Assembly: GCA_023213315.1 (NCBI GenBank)
Contig: JAKCPI010002924.1
Location: forward strand, 1 to 64,000
Length of the DNA stretch: 64,000 nt
Source of the DNA: Euborellia annulipes
Taxonomy: Eukaryota; Arthropoda; Insecta; Dermaptera; Anisolabididae
Direction: 5' to 3'
Part shown: positions 60,101 to 64,000 of the stretch, in pieces
Position numbering within the stretch: position 1 is the first letter of the stretch
Layout of the letters: each line of letters begins with the position of its first letter
Program-made: the position numbers and the translations under genes
Notes under the pieces: model-generated
Databases searched by the model: none
Told to the model about the DNA's origin: nothing
What the model saw: only the letters and a program-made list of their open reading frames with translations

Positions 60101-62600
60101 CTCAGGAGCAACCTTTTTTATAGCATGGGCCAGAATCAATTTTTACGTTTTTTCCGCGGACCATCGTAGTTAATTGATACCTTTTTGTGACTTGTAATTT
60201 TTTAGTCTGTTCCGTCAGTTTTTAAAAATTATAACATGAGATATTCGACTTTGAATATACTAGTACACATAGGTAGAATTAAAATACAGAGTGTTTATAA
60301 TATCGTGGTTTTAACTCTTTATAATATCTATTACATGTTATAAATGATATGTCAAATGAAAAACCAACTCTAAGAGTTTTATAAAGAACCTTATAAATGT
60401 TCAATGTGACTACCTTTTGTCACATGGCACACATCAAGTGAATAGCCGATTTCATTATAAGTGTGATTTCAGCACCATTGGAGTCACCAGGTTTTTTTCT
60501 GCTTAACTTCCTCGTTTCTTATAGGAAGGACAGCTGGAGGAAGCAATACATTATTAGGAAAGTGATGGCTGGTCCCAAATGTGAAAAATCACATACGCCG
60601 TTAGGTAGGAGAAGGGTAGGTAAGCAAGCTGTCACTGGGGTCTCTTGTGCCTTTCTAGCGCTCAGGAGCACTGATGTTCACCAAACGCGGGGATATTCGG
60701 GGGAAGAGTTAAAACCCCGATATTCTTTTATAAACACCCTGTATAATGTGAGCCGGGGGATTGAAAAGACAGGAGGGTAGGAGGGGCAGAGAAGGGGGGC
60801 TACGACCCGCGAAATCAGGACCGCAAGAAGAAAATATAAATAAATATTTTTCGATGTATTAAATTGGATATTAAACGCAAACCCTCCTGGTTTAGTAACT
60901 AGGGATTATAAATAATTATGTGACCAATATAGGCCTTCAATTAGCAAATTTTATCAAAAAATTTAAACTCATGACATTAAATTAAAAAAATAATACCATA
61001 AAGATTTGTCGTTTTCATCTACTATTTAAAATTAAATTTTTTATTTTACAAAAAGAATATTCTCAAGTTTGGCAACATGGCATAAAAATTCGTCACGTGA
61101 CGTAATCATTTTAACCTCAACTATTGACAGGTCAACAATAGAGTTATTTATAAAATAAGAATATAGTTGGGAAAAAGACAAATAAGATAGATAGAGGAAG
61201 AAAAGGTAAATTGTTTTGATATAAAATCGAAATTTTTAGATTTCTTTTTATATATATATCAATAGGTAAAAATTTAAACAATAAAAAAGTGAAAAAAATC
61301 TCTAAATAAAGGAGGCATTATTAATAATATTAACTATTTCATTGTTTAAATGTTATTTTAATTAATTTAACAAAATCAATAAATTGTTAATGCAAATATC
61401 ATAAAATGATACATTTGTTTTGTTTTTTTAATACAATATATTGAAGTACATATATTGAAATATAAGAAATTGTATGTGGTCAAAAATTTTTATTTTTAGG
61501 TTATTTTAAAAATTAAAATTTTTTTTTATTTTTATTTTTCGGCTTCAAGGGCCATTAAATTTACTATAACTGTCCTGGATTAACCTTTCAAACAAGGGTA
61601 TCGATATTTTTGCTAAAATACCTTTAGGAATTTTCGATTTAAAACTTGAAGAATACTGATTTTGACAGAATGTTTTTTTATAAATTAAACGAGAATGAAA
61701 TTTTCTAGAAAGTTTTTAATTTTATTTCTGGCTTTTTTTCTGTCTTTGGGTGGGTAAAACTGAATAAAAATCCCGTAGAGAAAATTATTTATTATTCCAA
61801 CTCGGTATTATCAACATAAAAACACTCTATACTCGCTGTTGAGGGGTAATCAAAATTTTATTTTTTAACCCACTATAATTGCTCTTCATCATTATTTAGA
61901 TCATATTTTTATTTTTAAACTTAGATTTTTTTTCAATAATTTCATTTCACCCAAGTAAATTTGTTTAAAAATGCAGTACAAAGCTCATATAACTTTTTTT
62001 CATTTATATGTTTTTCTTTTTGTTGTGTTTTAAGGTTCAAATTCGCACCCCGCAAACTGTCGTTGGCAAACCGGTGTTGACAACTGGAAATAAGACATTG
62101 GTTACTGCGGGCATTTCAGGTGTTAAACTTGTTAATGCCGTGAAAGCCGCAGCGGCCAATGGAGACGGAACTCTCACTACACAGCAGGGACAAGCGACGT
62201 TTTATATTAAACAGAAAGCAACGGGGGCCACTTCGGTTGTTGATCCGAATTCTCTTGTTACTGGAAGCGCCACTGCTACTACAACACAGCAACAACAACA
62301 GCTCCTCCAACAACAACATCAAGCTAAAGTTGTTAGTATAAATTAAAAAAAAAAAAAAAAAACTTGTTTTATTTTTTGTATTAAAATTTCTTTTTTACTT
62401 CCAGGCGGTGGCAATAGCTCAATTACAACAGCAGTTGCAGCAACAGCAACAGCAGGCAGCAGCCACCGGCCAAAGCCAATCTACTCTCGTCTCTGTCTCA
62501 GGGGGTACTGCATCTCCAGTCATCAGTCAACAACGAGTTGTGACTACTGTTCCCGTTCTTGGCAGCCAACCTGGCCAAACGCAGAGAATAGTTACTCGGG
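38901..62600 (+). CDS. NFRKB: NFRKB orthologue (INO80 subunit), 3' end outside window
   Basis: Fifteen coding exons in phase: 38901-39116, 40741-40934, 45260-45507, 45591-45874, 47509-48114, 48397-48668, 51079-51305, 53066-53451, 55330-55504, 55573-55803, 57915-58357, 59386-59700, 59764-60006, 62035-62331, 62405-62600. They give 1444 residues, already longer than human NFRKB (~1300). Residues ~38-150 are the DEUBAD-like domain (SWQETFTEQQKQHLMNFLP, FRFGSPL-type motif). ~600-740 match the NFRKB winged-helix domain. ~812-946 hold HKAFTFRMHGFESVVGPVKG and RLPNGEGTRTEICELLKDSQ, nearly invariant in the family. The rest is Thr/Gln/Ala-rich. NFRKB is a metazoan-specific INO80 subunit whose DEUBAD holds the deubiquitinase UCH37/UCHL5 inactive. 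The start ATG lies two bases after a 5'UTR acceptor (tttttttag). SMARCE1 diverges from it. Confidence 0.95.
39252..39694 (-). pseudogene. Possible retroelement remnant
   Basis: Two adjoining minus-strand frames (66 and ~80 codons) in a less AT-rich block. One alternative frame reads SAVRDWNALSNRIKIRRSM, faintly like the WNSLP tail of non-LTR reverse transcriptases. Weak. Confidence 0.25.
40102..40134 (-). ncRNA. Hammerhead-like ribozyme motif (minus)
   Basis: Stem I ggct/agcc; CTGAAGA; extra T; stem II GGCC/GGCC; GAAACGTC. Confidence 0.6.
40289..40321 (+). ncRNA. Hammerhead-like ribozyme motif (plus)
   Basis: Stem I gct/agc; CTGAAGA; extra T; stem II GGCC/GGCC; GAAACGTC. Confidence 0.6.
40741..40934 (+). 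CDS. NFRKB: NFRKB exon 2: DEUBAD core
   Basis: It reads NFLPTFPENDTQEKDESIRR, then LFSRDNMRFGSPLNTFHNHL and the KNGYYRPDIAKMK segment. FLP-FP and RFG-PL are shared with human NFRKB. Donor aa|gtaatt. Confidence 0.93.
41020..41510 (+). repeat. Dispersed repeat S, most complete copy
   Basis: It runs from the 'ttactttctcttacctatg'-type hairpin (41018-41063) through (CTGT)n at 41156-41180 to 'ggttgccatggtaacc' at 41480. It can serve as the reference for the family. NFRKB intron 2. Confidence 0.65.
41918..41998. repeat. Short palindrome of the ATCTGGTGTGAC family
   Basis: Ends 'aaatctggtgtgaccag' and 'agtcaccagattt' with 'ctcttaccgaagggtaagag' at the centre. A longer version is at 63253-63618. 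Confidence 0.6.
42170..42335 (+). mobile_element. SINE family B, forward
   Basis: tRNA-like head (B box gggttcacttcccgt) then 'gaattggctatcaatcattt' and 'ggtctaaatggtcttagatg'. Confidence 0.55.
42585..43275 (+). repeat. Tandem array, ~144-bp unit, about 4.7 copies
   Basis: The word aatgtggtacttta recurs at 42689, 42833, 42977, 43122 and 43255. Units 2-4 are nearly identical ('cttcccgatgggctagaggt', 'gagtcatttttgatgacgcc'); units 1 and 5 are diverged. A minisatellite inside NFRKB intron 2. Confidence 0.88.
43330..43613. repeat. Near-perfect 284-bp palindrome with GC clamp
   Basis: ~130-bp arms meet around 43455-43485. The centre is cgtggggcgcgagc...gcgccccacg. The outer arms are AT-rich. A SINE A copy in reverse starts at its right edge. 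Confidence 0.8.
43620..43790 (-). repeat. SINE family A fragment, minus strand
   Basis: It has 'tcacacacacacattcacac', 'cttaggccatataagacttt' and 'ggtatccaaatggcttaaat', and lacks the head. Confidence 0.55.
43783..44220 (+). repeat. SINE family D body and second copy with tRNA-like head
   Basis: The head at 44107-44190 has 'ggcaacggatagcacgcct' and B box gggttcgattcccgg. The body 'tgtttggcctcatcaataaa' occurs at 43786 and 44194. Confidence 0.6.
44745..44781 (-). ncRNA. Hammerhead-like motif with looped stem III
   Basis: Minus strand: CTGAAGA, extra A, stem II GTCC/GGAC, GAAAC, loop ATT, GTC; stem I ca/tg. Its stem II differs in sequence from the GGYC type but still pairs. Confidence 0.55.
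45260..45507 (+). CDS. NFRKB: NFRKB exon 3
   Basis: It reads YQQRRYYFKLMKEILLSRQK, then a Pro linker (RIPQAPPPRVSQ), ARRRYFQELGAVRQEVGESD and HSSEDDNYP. This matches the RYLKVLREVKEE-SSDEED order of the family. Donor cag|gtaaat. Confidence 0.92.
45591..45874 (+). CDS. NFRKB: NFRKB exon 4
   Basis: It reads EGPPPRLSKKQKRQLANLEC, LQRHKRRRLERDAHPELNIH and NITLNDVTQRAQ, like human HPDLLTGDLTLNDIMTR. The 5' border (acceptor gggacag) is the least certain; an AG further upstream is possible. Intron 3 is only ~80 bp. Confidence 0.85.
46213..46487. mobile_element. hAT-like MITE (275 bp)
   Basis: Ends CAGTGGCGGAAGATCCAG and GTATCCGCCCTTG, with flanks gtaggacc (46205-46212) and ataggacc (46488-46495), 7 of 8 alike. 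The interior shares 'ctggtgtgactggtcgcaca' and 'aatttaaaggcgcattctgt' with 13150-13560. Confidence 0.65.
46715..46810 (-). repeat. Half of a hairpin element with decayed hammerhead-like motif
   Basis: The motif at 46757-46787 (minus) has stem II GGTCG/CGACC and GAAACGTC, but the first box reads ATGAAGA. Confidence 0.45.
47509..48114 (+). CDS. NFRKB: NFRKB exon 5: polyproline insert
   Basis: It starts IFKRPPSSNSSANSNNLKTS and an acidic SEEDEEHLF. Three long proline runs follow, the middle one about 19 residues, then a basic Ser/Thr stretch to DRKIK. The proline runs are absent from the vertebrate protein as I know it. Encoded by CCA/CCG/CCT repeats. Confidence 0.88.
48165..48350. mobile_element. 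Hairpin element with hammerhead-like motif, NFRKB intron 5
   Basis: Arms 'gacatgtatttgttgg' and its complement. The plus motif is at 48275-48307; the left arm stops at the CTGATGA-equivalent. Confidence 0.6.
48275..48307 (+). ncRNA. Hammerhead-like ribozyme motif
   Basis: CTGATGA; extra A; stem II GGCCG/CGGCC; GAAACGTC. Stem I is one pair only. Confidence 0.5.
48397..48668 (+). CDS. NFRKB: NFRKB exon 6
   Basis: It reads MEQEDNDITLKSAFITTSTH, later ATLSDLDGIDMMNLPIDLEE and PSDPIQIEDIK. It corresponds to the family's variable linker ahead of the winged helix. Donor aa|gtcagt. Its first ATG is internal. Confidence 0.85.
48695..49015 (+). pseudogene. mariner-type transposase C-terminal relic
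   Basis: At about 48869-48980 one frame reads IELLDHPSLAPSDIFLLPKL then KVVKRRG and a stop. It matches the DHPPYSPDLAPSDFFLFPKLK signature around the third catalytic Asp of mariner transposases, with two residues missing. A TIR-like 'tatgaaaagtttctgacct' lies at 48720; the middle of the gene is deleted. Confidence 0.65.
49015..49910. mobile_element. Hairpin element with paired motifs, split by a TA-flanked MITE
   Basis: The outer arms share 'ggaatgaaagttagaagaaa' and its complement near 49880-49905. The inner part 49735-49860 carries minus motif 49744-49775 and a decayed plus copy near 49822-49854. Confidence 0.65.
49071..49730. mobile_element. TA-flanked MITE with CAGGGTGTTTC ends (660 bp)
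   Basis: Ends CAGGGTGTTTCAAAAAGGAC and complement-type TTTTAGAAACACCCTG; TA at 49069-49070 and 49731-49732. A mariner-like non-autonomous element. Confidence 0.7.
49955..50400. repeat. Composite of repeat S, ATCTGGTGTGAC palindrome and hammerhead-like unit
   Basis: 49955-50060 is repeat S. 50087-50125 and 50335-50380 are the two palindrome ends. 50170-50330 between them is a hairpin ('gttgaaagaggtaaaaaac' and complement) with the motif at 50250-50282. Confidence 0.55.
50250..50282 (-). ncRNA. Hammerhead-like ribozyme motif
   Basis: CTGATGA; extra T; stem II GGTCC/GGATC (one mismatch); GAAACGTT. Confidence 0.45.
50597..51006. mobile_element. MITE with CAGGGTGCCC ends (410 bp)
   Basis: Long inverted arms from CAGGGTGCCCAGAAATAACA to its complement (mutated ccgggcaccctg). 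It nearly fills the space before NFRKB exon 7: its right end is ~70 bp upstream of the exon. Confidence 0.75.
51079..51305 (+). CDS. NFRKB: NFRKB exon 7: winged-helix domain, first part
   Basis: It reads PGPELMQETHCCFFSLIRDI, LPVLEENLKAWQKNPISPLN and DWYYLAPDWVQLLTSAVNFL. It aligns by eye with SFFSLLLEILL, LPMLEERVLDWQSSP and LNSWFSAAPNW of human NFRKB. Confidence 0.93.
51386..51765. mobile_element. piggyBac-like MITE, TTAA flanks (380 bp)
   Basis: TIRs GGTGCGCGTCTCG and CGAGACGCGCATC; TTAA at 51382-51385 and 51766-51769. It starts only ~80 bp after NFRKB exon 7. Confidence 0.75.
51945..52025 (-). repeat. Single arm of a hairpin element with hammerhead-like motif
   Basis: The motif at 51981-52012 (minus): stem I gcc/ggc, CTGATGA, extra T, GGTC/GACC, GAAACGTC. 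No inverted partner nearby, so this is a solo copy. Confidence 0.6.
51981..52012 (-). ncRNA. Hammerhead-like ribozyme motif (solo)
   Basis: All boxes intact, three-pair stem I. The only intact copy without an inverted partner that could trap it in a long duplex. Confidence 0.6.
52560..52805. mobile_element. Hairpin element with hammerhead-like motif, NFRKB intron 7
   Basis: Inverted ends 'gtgaaaaggagaagaagaag' and complement. The plus motif is at 52710-52741. Confidence 0.6.
52710..52741 (+). ncRNA. Hammerhead-like ribozyme motif, longest stem II
   Basis: Stem I gtt/aac; CTGAGGA; extra T; stem II GATCCC/GGGATC (six pairs); GAAACGTC. Confidence 0.65.
53066..53451 (+). CDS. NFRKB: NFRKB exon 8
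   Basis: It reads DAQPEEYVPYLELKPREQMY and QWIGAGRDTDNHLMPLCRHW, then an Ala/Ser-rich insert and RCPTNWIVQASTVQEREQFR with EQ. The ends match the VEFKEKTQQWKLLG and TDYVVRPSTGEEK regions of human NFRKB. Confidence 0.92.
53712..54007 (-). mobile_element. SINE family A, minus strand
   Basis: A 12-bp duplication cttgtgcgtttt (53700-53711, 54008-54019) flanks a reverse SINE: 'cagtcttttcggcaacttag' tail, 'cctgggatcagaaccctcta' head. The interior has a 60-bp AT-rich expansion. Confidence 0.8.
54085..54258. repeat. Short inverted repeat
   Basis: 'ataggaaaattaaattcaca' and its complement bound a ~90-bp spacer. No target duplication recognised. Confidence 0.55.
54656..55030. mobile_element. Helitron-like termini, two copies head to head
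   Basis: On the minus strand the copy ends in a hairpin ctagc-ttcgcg-gctag (54671-54656) followed by T, a Helitron 3'-end feature. On the plus strand 'tctatataatatataattcg' (54942) opens a second copy. Both share 'gtccgtctgtcacgctctat'. Related fragments: 29475-29830, 42345-42515, 44325-44400. Confidence 0.4.
55330..55504 (+). CDS. NFRKB: NFRKB exon 9: HKAFTFRMHGFESVVGPVKG
   Basis: It reads ERQRYDNPHKAFTFRMHGFE, SVVGPVKGVYNQSVGMNKAR and RPNFVTILAL. This block is nearly identical to vertebrate NFRKB and gives the strongest identification in the gene. Confidence 0.96.
55573..55803 (+). CDS. NFRKB: NFRKB exon 10: RLPNGEGTRTEICELLKDSQ
   Basis: It reads VRDATARLPNGEGTRTEICE, LLKDSQYLAPVGQESYLHSV, VSGALDRLHYEPDPCVKYDT and KMWIYLHRGRSEEEF. 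Nearly invariant in the family. A 68-bp intron separates it from exon 9. Confidence 0.96.
55880..56090. mobile_element. Hairpin element, decayed hammerhead-like motifs
   Basis: Arms 'gaaaaaacgtttcggcttta' and complement. The first box reads TTGATGA on the right arm. Stem II GGC/GCC. Confidence 0.5.
56530..56790 (-). pseudogene. Non-LTR reverse transcriptase C-terminal fragment
   Basis: One minus frame reads PRSLRGSPLDLQMQKHRTTT, FLVEPVRLWNGIPERIRGSG and TLATFKSRFCEYLL. The RLWNGIPE...TFKSRF pattern is the usual tail of non-LTR (CR1/RTE-like) reverse transcriptase ORFs. No upstream RT motifs. It lies in NFRKB intron 10. Confidence 0.6.
56895..57075. repeat. Hairpin element, strongly decayed
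   Basis: 'gaaatgaaactcaaaagtag' and its complement; the interior 'aatggcgttatttaattaaa' is shared with 56035. GAAA box mutated. Confidence 0.45.
57085..57200 (-). repeat. SINE family B fragment, minus strand
   Basis: 'tttttcggcatctaaggtca' tail, 'tgcgaacccgcgacc' B box in reverse. Confidence 0.5.
57780..57855 (-). mobile_element. hAT (Charlie-like) terminal fragment
   Basis: On the minus strand CAGTGCTTCTTAAAGTAGTG then GGCCGCGGCCCCC resembles Charlie-type hAT ends. It lies just upstream of NFRKB exon 11. No partner end. Confidence 0.45.
57915..58357 (+). CDS. NFRKB: NFRKB exon 11: Gln-rich basic segment
   Basis: It reads RLHIQQ-type sequence (ERLHIQHQGMAKSKKSSSSR), a polyglutamine block, a run of seven alanines and TPGGQQTAKAARSSKSRIAL. 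It matches the family's low-complexity basic region after SEEEF. Donor cag|gttttt. Confidence 0.88.
58605..58915. mobile_element. Hairpin element with two intact motifs and a partial third
   Basis: 'tttttatttcaattttttat' arms; motifs at 58665-58696 (minus) and 58819-58850 (plus). A third GACC/GAAACGTC half lies at 58725-58739, suggesting an internal rearrangement or double insertion. Confidence 0.65.
58819..58850 (+). ncRNA. Hammerhead-like ribozyme motif
   Basis: Stem I gct/ggc (one wobble); CTGAAGA; extra T; stem II GGTC/GACC; GAAACGTC. Minus partner 58665-58696 has ATGAAAA-type changes in the first box region. Confidence 0.55.
59095..59240. mobile_element. Hairpin element, derived motif without cleavage site
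   Basis: ~55-bp near-perfect arms ('gaacatttttggacatctgg'). The minus copy keeps GTGAAGA, stem GGCA/TGCC and GAAAC, but the following bases are AAG, so the GTC site is lost. Confidence 0.55.
59386..59700 (+). CDS. NFRKB: NFRKB exon 12: Thr/Ser/Gln-rich
   Basis: It reads VSSGATTLLTNKISSTPVTK, then TLTPQQMQAVAARTLQGQFK and ends SSASIRV. Low-complexity C-terminal region typical of NFRKB. Donor gtg|gtgaga. Confidence 0.87.
59764..60006 (+). CDS. NFRKB: NFRKB exon 13
   Basis: A 63-bp intron precedes it. It reads PAGGIITNVSLATATSGASD, ARELIVSKAQLRTTTAVSSG and GRQLVNVSQ. Donor cag|gtaaaa. Confidence 0.87.
60287..60741. mobile_element. TA-flanked MITE (455 bp)
   Basis: Ends CAGAGTGTTTATAATATCG and complement-type TTATAAACACCCTG; TA at 60285-60286 and 60742-60743. 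Mariner-like. NFRKB intron 13. Confidence 0.7.
60760..62034. other. NFRKB intron 13, remainder
   Basis: AT-rich intron with homopolymer tracts. A short 'ttttcggcttcaagggccat' at 61535 echoes the SINE B tail. Nothing else recognised. Confidence 0.45.
62035..62331 (+). CDS. NFRKB: NFRKB exon 14
   Basis: It reads VQIRTPQTVVGKPVLTTGNK and TLVTAGISGVKLVNAVKAAA, then a Gln block. The acceptor is the rarer AAG. Two in-phase donors exist: aaa|gttgtt and gtt|gttagt; the second is chosen. Without splicing the frame ends three codons later. Confidence 0.82.
62405..62600 (+). CDS. NFRKB: NFRKB exon 15 (last in window)
   Basis: It reads AVAIAQLQQQLQQQQQQAAA, then GTASPVISQQRVVTTVPVLG and QTQRIVTR. Donor g|gtaatt in phase 1, so the gene continues beyond base 64000. 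Confidence 0.85.
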
Positions 62601-63049
62601 GTAATTATTCATTTGGCGATTATTATGGTGACAAAAAATTATTATATTTTATTTTATTTTTAAAGATTTGAAAGCTAACATTTGATAATCAATTAGGGAA
62701 TTAAGAACTTTATTTTTTGAATTTATGAAAATACAGCGTGAAGAGATGGAAAATCGCTTTAGAGAAATTAGAGACATAAAATCTCGGATCGCTTGTACCT
62801 ACGATGGTTGAGAACCGAGCCTCCTCTTTCTTGATGCTTAGAGTTAGGGTACAGTTGAAAATAGGATAGGAGTTTCTTATTTAAAGAAACCCAAATTGAT
62901 TTATTAAAAGGATATTATTAACAAAATTACTATTATCATTCATTTTATATATGTGTAGCTAAAAAGTTGAAAATCCGAATATTTGAGAAATTCTAAAATT
63001 TCTCTCAACGCTATTTTTTAGCAAAATAAATATTTCTATGAAATTGGAG

Positions 63050-63860
63050 CCTCTTATTATAGTCCAGGCACTGGAGGTAGTTGAGTATACAAAATGTGAG
63101 GACCGAATTCCACCAATGAATTTTTTTGAGAATCTAGCCCAATTTTTGACCCAATTATTTTTTACCCCCCCCCCCCTCACCTCACCTCTTATTTGTAAAG
63201 GAAATCGATTTATAGTTTATTTTAATGAAATAAAAAACAAAAATTAAAAAAGATCTGGTGTGACTGGTCGCACAGCACACAACTTTCTCTTACCTTCGAT
63301 AATTGGAAGTTGTTTTCACATATATTTAGTCTCCGCCAATATATTAGAACCCAAAATATATAAGAGAAAATTTATTTATATATATTATAAAGTATTTATT
63401 TTATATTCAATATATTATATTTAAATTCGCTGTTTTCTCTTATATAATTTTTTTATTAATAAAAAATATCTTTTATTTTTGTTTTTGGGTTCTAATGTAT
63501 TAGCGAAAACTAAATATATCCCGATATAAAAAAATCTGGAGTGACAAGCACAACAAAACAACTTTCAATTACCGAAGGTAAGAGAAAGTTGTGTGCTGTG
63601 CGGCCAGTCACACCAGATGCTTTTTTAATTTTTGTTTTATTTCTTTGAACAGCCTATCATTACTTTCATCATTAAAATAAACTATAAATTACGATTGAAA
63701 TAATCATTAAAATGACTTCATAGCATGTAGGCCTACTTCATCGATTTCCTTTACAAGTAAGAGGAGAGGGGGGGGGAGTAAAATAAATTGGATCAACAAA
63801 TTCATTGATGGAATTTTGTCCTCACATTTTGCATTCTACGTACCTCCGGTCTAATAATAA
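63050..63860. repeat. Nested inverted repeats in NFRKB intron 15
   Basis: Outer arms about 63050-63235 and 63705-63860 ('aaatgtgaggac', 'ggaaatcga' and complements). The inner ATCTGGTGTGACTGGTCGCA palindrome is at 63253-63618. Confidence 0.65.
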
Positions 63861-64000
63861 AAGAAAAACTTTTTTAATATTATAATATTTTAACTTGGAA
63901 AGAATTATGAAATGTTGACTTTCATAAAATTTGCTCAAATCCCAAGACAAAGTATGGATGGCTAAGAAAACAAAAAAAAATGAGAATTGTCCCCTCCCCT

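Overview
The window is nuclear DNA from an animal, most likely an arthropod. It is AT-rich, its genes are split by long introns, and those introns are packed with young transposable elements. I found no bacterial, organellar or viral genes. Splicing by eye (phase carried across every junction) recovers three protein-coding genes. All three encode nuclear chromatin proteins.

Layout. (1) 1542-15189, plus strand: the last 12 coding exons of a PAXIP1/PTIP orthologue, 610 visible residues. It holds the Gln/Ala/Pro-rich linker and BRCT domains 3 to 6; BRCT1-2 must lie upstream of base 1. (2) 15608-36845, minus strand: a complete SMARCE1/BAF57 orthologue (SWI/SNF subunit; Drosophila Dalao/BAP111) of 13 coding exons and 666 residues, with an HMG box, a coiled coil and a long Pro/Gln tail. 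(3) 38901-62600, plus strand: the first 15 coding exons of an NFRKB orthologue (INO80 subunit), 1444 visible residues, running off the right edge. PAXIP1 and SMARCE1 meet tail to tail with about 0.2 kb between their poly(A) signals. SMARCE1 and NFRKB are head to head across about 2 kb that carries a CRE palindrome.

The introns hold four kinds of tRNA-derived SINE, hAT-like MITEs with 8-bp target duplications, TA-flanked mariner-like MITEs, TTAA-flanked piggyBac-like MITEs, a 1.5-kb foldback, a 1-kb palindrome with internal tandem units, a 144-bp tandem array, Helitron-like ends, and relics of mariner, pogo/Tigger and non-LTR proteins. The most unusual content is about twenty copies of a compact motif that reads as a type I hammerhead ribozyme. 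They mostly sit as inverted pairs inside hairpin elements, mainly in the SMARCE1 and NFRKB introns. Base changes in all three predicted stems are compensated between copies. Every copy has one extra nucleotide between the CTGANGA box and stem II.

A second notable event is in SMARCE1. A SINE has landed exactly on an exon-intron junction, so its 14-bp target duplication copies the whole 5' splice site. A hAT-like MITE later jumped into that SINE.

Limits: exon borders are inferred from GT/AG, phase and family similarity without transcripts. Family names rest on remembered domain sequences, not on a search.
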